A stretch of 64,000 nt of DNA from Streptomyces sp. SLBN-31. GTDB taxonomy: Bacteria; Actinomycetota; Actinomycetes; Streptomycetales; Streptomycetaceae. Numbering within the stretch: the stretch's first letter is position 1; each line of letters begins with the position of its first letter. Made by a program: the position numbers and the translations under genes. The notes beneath the pieces are model-generated. The model had not been told where the DNA came from. It searched no databases and saw only the letters and a program-made list of their open reading frames with translations. Positions 37,101 through 45,584 of this stretch are shown here, one piece after another. The DNA is taken from contig NZ_VFNC01000001.1 in assembly GCF_006715395.1 (NCBI RefSeq), forward strand, positions 2,232,001 through 2,296,000, written 5' to 3'.

Positions 37101-37354
37101 TGGTCGTCGCCGACGGCTTCTCCTGCAAGACGCAGATCGAGGACGCGGGCACCGGGCGGCGGGCCCTGCACATCGCCGAAGTCATGAAGATCGCCCGTGA
37201 GAAGGGTGCCGACCGGCAGCCGACCCCCCGGCCCGAGCGCGACGCGGCGACGCCCCCGTCCCCGCCGCGGGGCAAACGCGCGCTGCGCCTCTCGGCGTAC
37301 GCCGCCTTCGGCGCGGCGGCCACCGCGGTCGGCGTCCGTGCCGCGCGGCGCTGA
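34199..37354 (+). CDS. FAD-linked oxidase with Fe-S and CCG domains (D-lactate/glycolate dehydrogenase type)
   Basis: A 1051-residue fusion. Residues 40-260 form a PCMH-type FAD domain (PILSRGGGTSLSGETVN, HSRCVIGGNIGNNSCG). Residues 270-570 are the oxidase C-terminal domain (GAMYGHFGQGCIHCR, SGEHGDGQ). Two [4Fe-4S] motifs follow, beginning CVGIGKC and CLACKGCTNDCPV, and then two cysteine-rich CCG domains (EQHVCCGRPLYDYGF and GGCCGLAGSWGF). Such proteins oxidise D-2-hydroxy acids and pass electrons to the quinone pool. A short hydrophobic tail (YAAFGAAATAVGV) may attach it to the membrane. The ATG at 34199 lies 13 bases from GGAG, slightly far. Confidence 0.87.
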   Translation: MAKTTRRKTRDIPTKTHPEIAGPPRARQTLDVGTLERALRKAVAGEVRFDTASLGLYAQDASNFRQVPIGVVVPRTLDDVVAVHKICHRFGAPILSRGGGTSLSGETVNEAVVIDHSKYLTDIGEIDVDRRLVTCEPGVINEELNRHTGRHDLVFGPDPSSHSRCVIGGNIGNNSCGIHSVQSQLYGPGPRTSDNVQALEVVTYDGERFWVGVDEEKDLDRIIAKGGRKGEIYAALRDLRDKYADAIRRGFRSAEQVPRRVSGYNLDELLPERGFNVARALVGTESTCATVLRSTLMLTPAMLQRTTVVVEYDDLADAAEHCMELIEKWKPIGLEALDDRLIRNQQLSNMNAEDIAELPQPAGGAWLVVQFGADSTEESVAQAEGFTRWLTDDKGYKRNRIRIAKSKQEGGTSEHLWAIRESGLGSTAFPPDGTDHWPGWEDSAVPPDRIGDYVRRLRKVMDKHGIVGAMYGHFGQGCIHCRLSFDLRTADGLATYRAFMEEAADLCVGMGGSVSGEHGDGQQRGELLEKQFGPELVQAMREFKAIWDPQWKMSPGKVVDPYRMDENLKLGTDYNPPRTPVKFAYEQDGGDFAHATLRCVGIGKCRVPQAETTMCPSYQVTREEKHTTRGRARLLYEMLRGDVITDGWQSNEVKDALDLCLACKGCTNDCPVNVDMPTYKAEFLYHHYKSARRWRPRHAYAFGFIDQAARLASHVPELANFATHVPGLARLAKLAAGIDRRRPLPRFAPMTLQEWFARRGGTANPGGRPVVLFPDTFNNHFHTGVGVACVEAIEAAGWRVIMPEQHVCCGRPLYDYGFLDAAERYLHRVLDVLRPHLRAGTPIVGMEPSCLAVFKDELPKLLPHDDDAKRLTRNAYHFPEFFQTFGIKPPELEGTALLWGHCHERATGGMNPEQELLEKMGLEVKNLQGGCCGLAGSWGFESGKYQISMDCGEQALLPAVRDADEDCLVVADGFSCKTQIEDAGTGRRALHIAEVMKIAREKGADRQPTPRPERDAATPPSPPRGKRALRLSAYAAFGAAATAVGVRAARR

Positions 37355-37411
37355 AGAGCGTCATCGACCAGATCACTGCACGACACATCCACGAGGAGAA
37401 GGATCCACAGC

Positions 37412-37987
37412 ATGAGCGAGGGACTGAGCGACCGGGACCAGGCCGCACACCTGCCCGAGGGTGACGTGGTGGCGATCCTGCTGGAGCAGCACGCACGGAT
37501 CAAGGAGCTCTTCGCCACGGTGAAGGGAGCCCAGGGCGAGGCGAAGAAGGAGGCCTTCGACGAACTGCGGGCCCTGCTCGCGGTCCACGAGACCGCTGAG
37601 GAGATGATCCTGCGTCCGGTCGCCGCGGACACCGCGGGCAAGGAGGAGGCAGACGCCCGCAACGAGGAGGAAGCGGAGGCCAACAAGGTCCTCGCAGCCC
37701 TGGAGAAGATGGATGTCACCGACGCCGAGTTCGATGCCGAACTGGCGAAGTTCGAACAGGCCGTCGTCGAGCACGCCGAACATGAGGAGCAGGAGGAGTT
37801 CCCCGCCGTGCGGGCCGGCTGCACCGAGGAACAACTGCGCAAGATGGGACAACGCCTTCAGACGGTGGAGAAGATGGCGCCGACCCACCCCCACCCCACA
37901 GCGGCCGGCTCTCCCAAAGCGCAGTGGATGACCGGCCCCTTCGCCTCGATGGTCGACCGCGCCAAGGACGCGCTGAGCCGCGGCTGA
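37412..37987 (+). CDS. Hemerythrin-domain protein 1
   Basis: A 191-residue cytoplasmic protein, mostly helical. The di-iron ligand pattern is present: LLEQHARIKELF, LLAVHETAEEMIL and VVEHAEHEEQEEFP. The C-terminal PTHPHP and GPFASMVDRAKDAL segments are shared with the hemerythrin genes at 39181 and 45581. It can bind oxygen or NO at a di-iron centre; the physiological role is not fixed. GAGGAGAAGG precedes the ATG. Confidence 0.88.
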   Translation: MSEGLSDRDQAAHLPEGDVVAILLEQHARIKELFATVKGAQGEAKKEAFDELRALLAVHETAEEMILRPVAADTAGKEEADARNEEEAEANKVLAALEKMDVTDAEFDAELAKFEQAVVEHAEHEEQEEFPAVRAGCTEEQLRKMGQRLQTVEKMAPTHPHPTAAGSPKAQWMTGPFASMVDRAKDALSRG

Positions 37988-38153
37988 ACACAGGGCACGG
38001 CGAGTTGCGCATGATCGCCGGCAGGGTGGCGCGGGCGTCGACGCGCGCGGCCCTGCGACAATGCGCCCACGGCTGCCACCCGCGTGACCGGCGCGGTGGC
38101 TGCGCTGGATCCGGTGTCGGCCACGTGTGGGCTCTTCGGGGCGCCGTGAGCGG

Positions 38154-38561
38154 TCAGGTCTGCGGTTGCCGCCGCCTGTGTGCGTTGTGCCAGGCGACGG
38201 CGCGGCGGATCTCCGGTTCGTGCAAGCCGGTGCGGCAGGAGAGCTGGGCGAGCGTGCGTACGGGCGTACCGCTGGTCAGCGCTCGGGTGATCTTCGCGGC
38301 CCACAGCTCCTCTTCCACATAGGGACGGTGCCGGTAACGATCCCGGACCATCTGGAAGTGGGCGTCGCTGCACGCGGTGATCCGGCGCAGGCCGTCGAAC
38401 CAGTCGTTGCGAGGGTCAGCGGAGGAGGAGTCGGGAACGTAGCCGCTGACCGCCTCGTGCTCCGGGAAGGTTCGGGCACACAGGTCGCACAGCTCCAGAG
38501 GGAGCCGCCGTGCGGGCGTCGCGGAGTTCTTCTTGCGCTTCCACATCCTGAACGCGGTCAC
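38154..38561 (-). CDS. Conserved-looking hypothetical protein with Cys pairs
   Basis: A 135-residue basic protein. It has CDLC near residue 26 and a CSDAHF segment near residue 65, which could form one metal site, then a helical C-terminal half (EEELWAAKITRALTSG). No family recognised. GTG at 38561 has no clear ribosome site; ATG at 38546 is an alternative. It is transcribed away from the copper-protein gene and sits between hemerythrin genes. Confidence 0.55.
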   Translation of the reverse strand: MTAFRMWKRKKNSATPARRLPLELCDLCARTFPEHEAVSGYVPDSSSADPRNDWFDGLRRITACSDAHFQMVRDRYRHRPYVEEELWAAKITRALTSGTPVRTLAQLSCRTGLHEPEIRRAVAWHNAHRRRQPQT

Positions 38562-38721
38562 GGATGGAAAGTTGCCCGGCGTGCGGACGCCAAACCCAAG
38601 GGAACGGGAAGCGGGCCCGGTGTCTTCCCGGACGACCGCGCCGCTCGCCGAAGACAGCGTTTCGCGCGATGGCCCGCCGGAAACCCCGTCCGATGCCCTC
38701 TACACCGGTGAAAGGAACGTC

Positions 38722-39120
38722 ATGACCGTCACCGAGGACATGCTCAGTGCCCACCCGGCCGTCAAGGACGACGTCGACCGTGATGCCCTCGCGGCCTGCA
38801 TCGACCGATGCCTGCAATGCGTGCAGGCCTGCACGGCGTGTGCCGACGCCTGCCTGGCGGAGGACATGGTGGCGGAGTTGCGCCGGTGCGTGCGCACCGA
38901 CCTCGACTGTGCCGACATCTGCGACGCTACGGCCCGGATCCTGTCCCGTCGTACCGGGCACGACGCCCGTGTCGTCCGCGACATCGTCGCCGCCTGCGCG
39001 GCCGCCTGCCAAGCCTGCGCCGACGAGTGCGAGCGGCATGCCCATCGTCACGAGCACTGCGCCGTGTGCGCCGAGGCCTGCCGCCGCTGCGAGCAGGCCT
39101 GCCGTGCACTGCTCGGATGA
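38722..39120 (+). CDS. Cys-rich four-helix copper-binding protein (DUF326/Csp type)
   Basis: A 132-residue helical protein with 18 cysteines. They recur in the CxxC/CxxxC spacing of copper-storage proteins (CIDRCLQCVQACTACADAC; CAAACQACADEC; CAVCAEACRRCEQAC). Such bundles hold many Cu(I) ions in their core. No signal peptide is visible, so it is cytosolic. GAAAGG precedes the ATG. It stands among hemerythrin and formate dehydrogenase genes, which fits protection of metalloenzymes from copper (inference). Confidence 0.85.
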   Translation: MTVTEDMLSAHPAVKDDVDRDALAACIDRCLQCVQACTACADACLAEDMVAELRRCVRTDLDCADICDATARILSRRTGHDARVVRDIVAACAAACQACADECERHAHRHEHCAVCAEACRRCEQACRALLG

Positions 39121-39180
39121 TGTTTCGGACCGGGAGGCCGGGAAACCCTGAGCAGGCACGACTGGGGAAAGGGTCCCAGG

Positions 39181-40155
39181 ATGCCCACACGTGAGGACGT
39201 ACTGGACCTGCTGAGAAGCGGGGGCACGTACGAGGACATCGGTGACCGCCTCGGCATCCACCCCGGGCTGGCCTACATGATCGCCACGGGGCTGCCTGCC
39301 GACGGTGGCGACGTGCCGAGTCCGGAGGAACTGACGGGTCGTGAAGGCCTCCTGCCAGGCAGTAGCCAGCATCTGGTCAACCCGCCGACCGAGGTACCAA
39401 CGCGGGATCCCACGGTGGAGCGGTGGCTGCGGGCACGCGCCGTGGCCGACGGGCCGATGCGCGAGGCGGCGGCCCGTCGCACCGCCCGGCCGCCGCAGCC
39501 GGCCGAGCAGGAGGCCGACGACGATCTGCTGACCGTACTGGTCCGGGACCACAACCAGATCAAGTACATCCAGGAGCAACTGGAGGCGGTGCCGGGCGTA
39601 CGCCAGGGCGGCGGCGCCGAACAGCAGCAGCGACGGGTATCCCTCGTCGACATGATCCGTGAGCGGCTCGCCGTGCACGAAGCCGCCGAGGAAGAACACT
39701 TCTGGCCCGCGGTGCGCAAGGCGCTCCCGGACGGTGAGGACCTGGCGCGGCAGGGCCGCGGGCAGGAGCGGGAGGGCAAGGACCTGCTCGCGGCGCTGGA
39801 GGGCATGCCAGGTGACGACGACCAGTTCGACGAACTGGTCGAGAAGCTCGCCACGGCGCTGCGTAAGCATGTCGCCTTCGAGGACGCCGTCCTCCTGCGC
39901 TTGCAGGACACCTTGCCTCTCGAACAGTGGGAGAAGCTCGGGCGGCGCATCCAGCGGGCGAAACGGCGCGCGCCCACCCGTCAGCATCCCCACGCACCGG
40001 ACACGCCCCCGTGGAACAAGCTCGGCGCGGTGACGGCGACGCCGCTCGACCGCGCCCGCGACGCACTCGGTCACCGGCCCGCCGAGCGGGAGGGCCAGGC
40101 CGAAGCCGGGGACGCAGCCGACGCGGACGGCAGGCCCGACGACGAACGCCGGTGA
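39181..40155 (+). CDS. Hemerythrin-domain protein 2, with N-terminal HTH-like region
   Basis: A 324-residue protein. Residues 1-50 look like a small helix-turn-helix (TYEDIGDRLGIHPGLAYMIA). Residues 110-265 are a hemerythrin domain (VLVRDHNQIKYIQEQL, ERLAVHEAAEEEHFWPAV, RKHVAFEDAVLLRL). A PTRQHPHAPDTPP linker and a LDRARDAL tail match the other two hemerythrins. It lies 49 bases before the formate dehydrogenase alpha gene and may be co-transcribed with it. A metal or gas-responsive regulator is one possibility; this is not shown by the sequence. Confidence 0.83.
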   Translation: MPTREDVLDLLRSGGTYEDIGDRLGIHPGLAYMIATGLPADGGDVPSPEELTGREGLLPGSSQHLVNPPTEVPTRDPTVERWLRARAVADGPMREAAARRTARPPQPAEQEADDDLLTVLVRDHNQIKYIQEQLEAVPGVRQGGGAEQQQRRVSLVDMIRERLAVHEAAEEEHFWPAVRKALPDGEDLARQGRGQEREGKDLLAALEGMPGDDDQFDELVEKLATALRKHVAFEDAVLLRLQDTLPLEQWEKLGRRIQRAKRRAPTRQHPHAPDTPPWNKLGAVTATPLDRARDALGHRPAEREGQAEAGDAADADGRPDDERR

Positions 40156-40204
40156 GTCCGGTGAACAAGCAGCGGTGCACGGCCGCCAGGGAAAGGAAGG
40201 CACC

Positions 40205-43200
40205 ATGCGCAATCCGCTGATGCGGTGGCCACTGCTGCGCCAGGTCCGGCAGGGCGACCTGTTCGGCCGCGGAGTGGCGGCCAAGTCCGGCACCTCCGAG
40301 CGGCTGCGCCCGCGCACCGTGACCGCCGACAAGGTGGTGAAGTCCATCTGCCCTTACTGCGGTGTCGGCTGCGCCCAGAACATCTACGTCAAGGACAACA
40401 AGATCGTCCACATCGAGGGCGACCCCGACTCGCCCGTCAACCGCGGGCGGCTGTGCCCCAAAGGTGCCGCCACTCTTGAACTGTCGACGGGGCCGAGCCG
40501 CCGTTACCACGTCCTGTACCGCCGCCCGCACGGAACCGACTGGGAGCGGCTGCCGCTGGAGCAGGCACTCGACATGGTCGCCGACCGGGTGATCGAGACG
40601 CGCGCCCGCAGCTGGGAGTGGGAGAGCGAGGGCCGCCGTACCCGCCGCACGATGGGGATCGCCAGCCTTGGCGGCGCCACCCTCGACAACGAGGAGAACT
40701 ACCTCATCAAGAAGCTGTTCACCTCGCTGGGCATCGTGCAGATCGAGAACCAGGCCAGGCTGTGCCACAGTGCCACCGTCGCCGGTCTGGGCACGTCCTT
40801 CGGCCGGGGCGGCGCCACGACGTGCATGCAGGACATGCAGCACTCCGACTGCATCGTCATCGAGGGCTCCAGCTTCGCCGAGGCCCACCCGGTGGGCTTC
40901 CAGTGGGTCATGGAAGCCAAGGCCCGTGGAGCCACGGTCATCCACGTCGACCCGCGCTTCACCCGCACCAGCGCGCTCGCGGACATCCATGTGCCGATCC
41001 GGGCCGGCAGCGACATCGCCTTCCTCGGCGGGATCATCCGGTACGTCCTGGAGAACGACAAGTGGTTCCGCGACTACGTGCTGAACTACACCAACGCCTC
41101 CACCATCGTCACCGACGACTATGAGGACACCGAAGACCTGGGTGGCCTCTTCGCCGGGCTGCACGAGGAGGAGACGGCCTACGAGAACGACATCTGGCAG
41201 TACGAGGGCTTCCAGAGCCACCCCGAACAGCAGCAGAGCGAACGGGAGTACAAGGAGCGGCTGGAGGCCGTCAAGAGCGCCGGGCACGCCGAGTCGCACG
41301 GCTCGGGCGGCGCGGGCATGCACGGCTCACCGCACCGGGACCCGTCGCTGGAGAACCCGCGCTGCGTGCTCAACCTGCTGCGCCGCCACTTCGCCCGCTA
41401 CACCCCCGAAGAGGTGGAGCGCACCTGCGGCATCCCCCAGAGCCTGTTCCGGCGCGTGTGCGAGACCATCACCGAGCGCTCCGGGCCTGACCGCACCACC
41501 GCCTTCGCCTACGCGGTCGGCTGGACGCAGCACACGGTCGGTTCGCAGTTCATCCGCGCCGCCTCGGTGCTGCAGCTGCTGCTGGGCAACATCGGCCGCC
41601 CGGGCGGCGGCATCCAGGCTCTGCGTGGACACGCCTCCATCCAGGGCTCCACCGACGTGCCCACGCTGTTCAACCTGCTCCCCGGCTACCTGCCGATGCC
41701 GCACGCCTACGATCACCAGTCGCTCGACGAGTACGCGTCGGGGGAGGAGCCGGAGAAGGGCTACTGGGGCGACATGCGTGCGTACATGGTGAGCCTGCTC
41801 AAGGCGTGGTTCGCCGGCGCGGCGCACGCCGGTAACGACTACTGCTGGGACTACCTGCCCCGGCTGACCGGCAGCCACAGCACCTACGAGACGGTCATGG
41901 CCCAGCTGGAGGGCACCTGCAAGGGCTACTTCCTGATGGGTGAGAACCCCGCCGTGGGCTCGGCCAACGCCAAGATGCAGCGGATGGCGATGGCCAACCT
42001 CGACTGGCTTGTAGTGCGCGACTTCTCCCTCATCGAGTCGGCGACCTGGTGGAAGGACGGTTCGGAGATCGACACCGGGGAACTGCGCACCGAGGACATC
42101 GGCACCGAGGTGTTCTTCTTCCCGGCCGCCTCGCACACCGAGAAGAACGGCGCGTTCACCAACACCAACCGGCTTCTGCAGTGGCACTACGCGGCGAAGG
42201 AACCGGACGGCGAGGCCCGCAGCGACCTGTGGTTCATGTACCACCTGGGCCGCAAGATCCGGCAGAAGCTGGCCGGCTCCACCGAGGAACGCGACCGCCC
42301 GTTGCTGGATTTGACTTGGGACTACCCCACCGAGGGCACGCTGGAGGAGCCCAAGGCCGAGGCGATCCTGGCCGAGATCAACGGCTACGACGCCGAGGGC
42401 AGCCCGCTCGCCTCCTATGAGCAGCTCAACGACGACGGCTCGACCGCCTGCGGCTGCTGGATCTACTGCGGCAGCTACGCCGACGGCGTCAACCAGACCG
42501 CACGACGGGTGCCCGCCAAGGACCAGAACTGGCTGGGCCCCGAGTGGTGCTGGGCCTGGCCCGCCAACCGCCGCATCCTGTACAACCGCGCCTCGGCCGA
42601 CCCCGACGGCAAACCGTGGAGCGACGACAAGGCCCTGGTGTGGTGGGACGAGGACAAGGCCCTGTGGACGGGCCACGACATCGCCGACTTCAAGGCGACC
42701 AAGAGCCCGTACTACCGCCCGCCGAAGGGCGCGACCGTGGCGGAGGCGCTGGCCGGCAACGACCCGTTCATCATGCAGGCGGACGGCAAGGGCTGGCTCT
42801 ACGTGCCCGCCGGCCTCGTCGACGGGCCGATGCCGACCCACTACGAGCCCCAGGAGTCGCCCGTCGCGAATCCGATGTACCACCAGCAGCGCAACCCCGT
42901 CCGCGAGGTCTTCACCCACGAGTACAACCGCTACCACCCGAGCGGTCGCGAACCGGGAGCCGAGGTGTTCCCGTACGTGGTGACCACCTACCGGCTGACC
43001 GAGCACTTCACCGCCGGCGGCATGTCCCGCTGGTCGTCCTACCTGTCCGAGCTGCAACCGGAGATGTTCTGCGAGCTCTCTCCGGAACTCGCCGAGGAGC
43101 GGGGCCTCGAACACGGAGGCTGGGCCACGATCGTCACGGCCCGCAACGCCATCGAGGCCCGGGTGATGGTGACCTCGAGGATCGCGACGCTGACGGTCGA

Positions 43201-43450
43201 CGGCCGCACGGTCCACCAGATCGGGCTGCCGTTCCACTGGGGCACCAACGGCTACACCCAGGGCGACTCCGCCAACGACCTCACCTCCATCGCCCTCGAC
43301 CCCAATATCCACATCCAGGAGGTGAAGGCGCTGACCGCCGACATCCGGCCCGGGCGTCGCCCGCGCGGCCCGGCCCGGGCGGAGCTGGTGCGCGAGTACC
43401 AGCGCCGTGCGGGCATCACCCCCGCCACCGGAACCGAGGTGATCTCATGA
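40205..43450 (+). CDS. Formate dehydrogenase alpha subunit (molybdopterin, Cys type)
   Basis: A 1081-residue molybdopterin oxidoreductase. The N-terminal [4Fe-4S] motif is CPYCGVGCAQN with the fourth Cys in RGRLCPKG. The active-site region QARLCHSATVAGLG has Cys where many formate dehydrogenases have selenocysteine. It oxidises formate to CO2 and feeds electrons to the FeS and NrfD subunits. No twin-arginine signal is present, so the catalytic side is probably cytoplasmic. ATG at 40205 follows GGAAAGGAAGG. The stop overlaps the next gene. An insert near residues 320-390, rich in Glu and Gln, is longer than usual. Confidence 0.9.
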   Translation: MRNPLMRWPLLRQVRQGDLFGRGVAAKSGTSERLRPRTVTADKVVKSICPYCGVGCAQNIYVKDNKIVHIEGDPDSPVNRGRLCPKGAATLELSTGPSRRYHVLYRRPHGTDWERLPLEQALDMVADRVIETRARSWEWESEGRRTRRTMGIASLGGATLDNEENYLIKKLFTSLGIVQIENQARLCHSATVAGLGTSFGRGGATTCMQDMQHSDCIVIEGSSFAEAHPVGFQWVMEAKARGATVIHVDPRFTRTSALADIHVPIRAGSDIAFLGGIIRYVLENDKWFRDYVLNYTNASTIVTDDYEDTEDLGGLFAGLHEEETAYENDIWQYEGFQSHPEQQQSEREYKERLEAVKSAGHAESHGSGGAGMHGSPHRDPSLENPRCVLNLLRRHFARYTPEEVERTCGIPQSLFRRVCETITERSGPDRTTAFAYAVGWTQHTVGSQFIRAASVLQLLLGNIGRPGGGIQALRGHASIQGSTDVPTLFNLLPGYLPMPHAYDHQSLDEYASGEEPEKGYWGDMRAYMVSLLKAWFAGAAHAGNDYCWDYLPRLTGSHSTYETVMAQLEGTCKGYFLMGENPAVGSANAKMQRMAMANLDWLVVRDFSLIESATWWKDGSEIDTGELRTEDIGTEVFFFPAASHTEKNGAFTNTNRLLQWHYAAKEPDGEARSDLWFMYHLGRKIRQKLAGSTEERDRPLLDLTWDYPTEGTLEEPKAEAILAEINGYDAEGSPLASYEQLNDDGSTACGCWIYCGSYADGVNQTARRVPAKDQNWLGPEWCWAWPANRRILYNRASADPDGKPWSDDKALVWWDEDKALWTGHDIADFKATKSPYYRPPKGATVAEALAGNDPFIMQADGKGWLYVPAGLVDGPMPTHYEPQESPVANPMYHQQRNPVREVFTHEYNRYHPSGREPGAEVFPYVVTTYRLTEHFTAGGMSRWSSYLSELQPEMFCELSPELAEERGLEHGGWATIVTARNAIEARVMVTSRIATLTVDGRTVHQIGLPFHWGTNGYTQGDSANDLTSIALDPNIHIQEVKALTADIRPGRRPRGPARAELVREYQRRAGITPATGTEVIS

Positions 43451-44562
43451 CCGGCCCCACTCCCCGAAGCGGCGGTTGCGGCGGTGGCTGCGCGTGCGGC
43501 GGCCCCGCGCCCCAGGGCGCGGGCGGTGGCTGCGGCAGCGCGGGTGCGGGTGGCGACGGGGGACTGCTGAGCATCGGCCGCCGTCACGCGGACGGCACCG
43601 TCGGGCCCCTCGGCATGGCCGGGGTCCTGGGCGCTGCCGTGGGGGCCGGCGCCACCGCCGCCGTCGGCTCGGCCGCGACCACCGCCGAGCGCGGCGGCGG
43701 AGACGGCGGCTTCGGCAGCGGCCAGGACCCCGCCGCTGGCAGCGGCTACCGGTCAGCCCCGCCGCGCATGGGATTCTTCACCGACACGTCCGTGTGCATC
43801 GGATGCAAGGCGTGCGAGGTGGCCTGCAAGGAGTGGAACGCCATCCCGGAGGACGGCCTGACGTTCACCGGAATGTCGTACGACAACACGATCGGGCTCG
43901 GTGCCGACAGCTGGCGGCACGTCGCCTTCATCGAGCAGGACAAGCCGCTCGCCGGCCAGGTCACCGGAGGGGTGACGGGCGAGGACGCGCAGGGCATGCG
44001 CTGGCTGATGGCCTCCGACGTCTGCAAGCACTGCACCGAGGCCGCGTGCCTCGACGTGTGCCCGACCGGATCGCTCTTCCGCACGGAGTTCGGCACGGTC
44101 GTCGTCCAGGAGGACATCTGCAACGGCTGCGGCTACTGCGTGCCCGCCTGCCCCTACGGCGTCATCGACCAGCGGCACGGCGACGGACGGGTGTGGAAGT
44201 GCACCCTGTGCTACGACCGGCTCGAAGTCGGCCAGCAACCCGCCTGCGCCAAGGCATGCCCCACCGACTCGATCCAGTTCGGGCCCTTGGACGAACTGCG
44301 CGAGCGGGCCGCGCTGCGCGTGGACCAGTTGCACGAGGCTGGCGTCACCGAGGCCCGCCTGTACGGGCACGACCCGCAGGACGGGGTCGGTGGCGACGGC
44401 GCGTTCTTCCTGCTGCTGGACGAACCGGAGGTGTACGGGCTGCCCCCGGACCCCGTCGTCACCACCCGTGACCTGCCCAGGATGTGGAAACTCACGGCGG
44501 TCGCCGCCGTCTCACTGGCGGCGTCGGTGGCCGCCGCGTTCGCAAGGAGGGCCGGCCGATGA
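43447..44562 (+). CDS. Formate dehydrogenase FeS subunit with Gly/Cys-rich N-terminus
   Basis: A 371-residue ferredoxin-type subunit. Four [4Fe-4S] motifs can be read (CIGCKACEVAC, CKHCTEAACLDVC, CNGCGYCVPAC, CTLCYDRLEVGQQPACAKAC). A single C-terminal helix (LTAVAAVSLAASVAAAF) anchors it, as in FdnH. The first 100 residues are unusual: a Gly-rich start with five Cys in CxxxCxC-like spacing (GGCGGGCACGG and GGGCG), then an Ala-rich hydrophobic stretch. ATG overlaps the alpha subunit stop. The N-terminal Cys could bind metal or simply be low-complexity. Confidence 0.88.
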   Translation: MTGPTPRSGGCGGGCACGGPAPQGAGGGCGSAGAGGDGGLLSIGRRHADGTVGPLGMAGVLGAAVGAGATAAVGSAATTAERGGGDGGFGSGQDPAAGSGYRSAPPRMGFFTDTSVCIGCKACEVACKEWNAIPEDGLTFTGMSYDNTIGLGADSWRHVAFIEQDKPLAGQVTGGVTGEDAQGMRWLMASDVCKHCTEAACLDVCPTGSLFRTEFGTVVVQEDICNGCGYCVPACPYGVIDQRHGDGRVWKCTLCYDRLEVGQQPACAKACPTDSIQFGPLDELRERAALRVDQLHEAGVTEARLYGHDPQDGVGGDGAFFLLLDEPEVYGLPPDPVVTTRDLPRMWKLTAVAAVSLAASVAAAFARRAGR

Positions 44563-45584
44563 GCGATGCCCGGATCACCCCGGACGGTCTGCGGGGCGGG
44601 CGCCCCGGCCGGGAGGCTCCCACCGGGACCAACGTTCCGGCGGGCGGCGGTGGACCGCGCCGCAAGCGGCGCGGGAAGCGCAGGGACAAGGAGCCGGAGT
44701 TCCGTTCGTACTACGACCTTCCGGTCATCAACAAACCGGTGTGGGAGTCACCGGACATCCCCGGCTACCTCTTTCTCGGCGGCCTCGCCGGCGCCGGGGC
44801 CCTGATCGGCGCCGCCGCACACGCCACCAGTCGTCCCGTGTTGAGCCGGGCGAGCAAGGTAGCCGCCGCTTCGGCCGGCCATCTGTCGCTGGTGGCGCTC
44901 GTCCACGACCTCGGACGGCGCGGGCGCTTCCTGAACATGTTGCGGGTGTTCAAGGTGACGTCGCCGATGAGCGTCGGCTCCTGGCTGCTGGCCGGATTCG
45001 TGCCCTCGGCCAGCGTCGCCGCCCTGTGCGACGTGACCGGGGTGGCGCCGGCGCTCGGCGCGTTGACCACCACGGGTTCGGCCGTGCTGGGCGGCCCGGT
45101 GGCCGCCTACACCGCGGCGCTGATCTCCAACACCGCCGTGCCGGCCTGGCACGAGGGCCAGCGCTGGATGCCGTTCGTCTTTGTCAGCAGCGGCCTGTCC
45201 GCCGCCTCCGGGCTGGGACTGATGGCCGCGCCCCCGGCCGAGACCCGGCCGCTGGTGCCGCTCGCCGTGGGTGGTGGACTGGCGGAGGTCGTCCTGGTCA
45301 AGGCCATGGAGGAGCGCGGCGGAGTGGTCAAGGAGGCCTACCAGAGCGGGCCGGCCAAGAAGTTCCTGCGGGCCGCGGAGATCCTCACGGTGGGCGGCGC
45401 GCTGCTGGCCGCGACCAGCGGGCGCAGCCGCTCCCGGGCCGTGGCCGGGGGTGCCGCCCTGCTCGCCGGTTCCGCGCTGACCCGGTTTGGGATCTTCCAT
45501 GCGGGTCTGATCTCAGCTGAGGACCCGAAATACACCGTCGTACCTCAGCGGGAACGCCTGCAGAGTGAGGCGGACGCCGGATGA
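44559..45584 (+). CDS. NrfD-like membrane subunit
   Basis: A 341-residue polytopic protein of the NrfD/PsrC type, the likely quinone-reactive anchor of the formate dehydrogenase. The first 50 residues are basic and cytoplasmic. The landmark is PVWESPDIPGYLFLGGLAGA at about residue 62, followed by about seven helices. AAGAEILT-type residues near the C-terminus precede the last helix (residues about 280-310). ATG overlaps the previous stop by four bases, and the next hemerythrin gene overlaps in the same way. Confidence 0.85.
   Translation: MSDARITPDGLRGGRPGREAPTGTNVPAGGGGPRRKRRGKRRDKEPEFRSYYDLPVINKPVWESPDIPGYLFLGGLAGAGALIGAAAHATSRPVLSRASKVAAASAGHLSLVALVHDLGRRGRFLNMLRVFKVTSPMSVGSWLLAGFVPSASVAALCDVTGVAPALGALTTTGSAVLGGPVAAYTAALISNTAVPAWHEGQRWMPFVFVSSGLSAASGLGLMAAPPAETRPLVPLAVGGGLAEVVLVKAMEERGGVVKEAYQSGPAKKFLRAAEILTVGGALLAATSGRSRSRAVAGGAALLAGSALTRFGIFHAGLISAEDPKYTVVPQRERLQSEADAG

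Noticed and set aside
40780..40830. Possible selenocysteine in formate dehydrogenase
   Set aside because: The active-site codon is TGC (Cys), not TGA, and the frame is uninterrupted.
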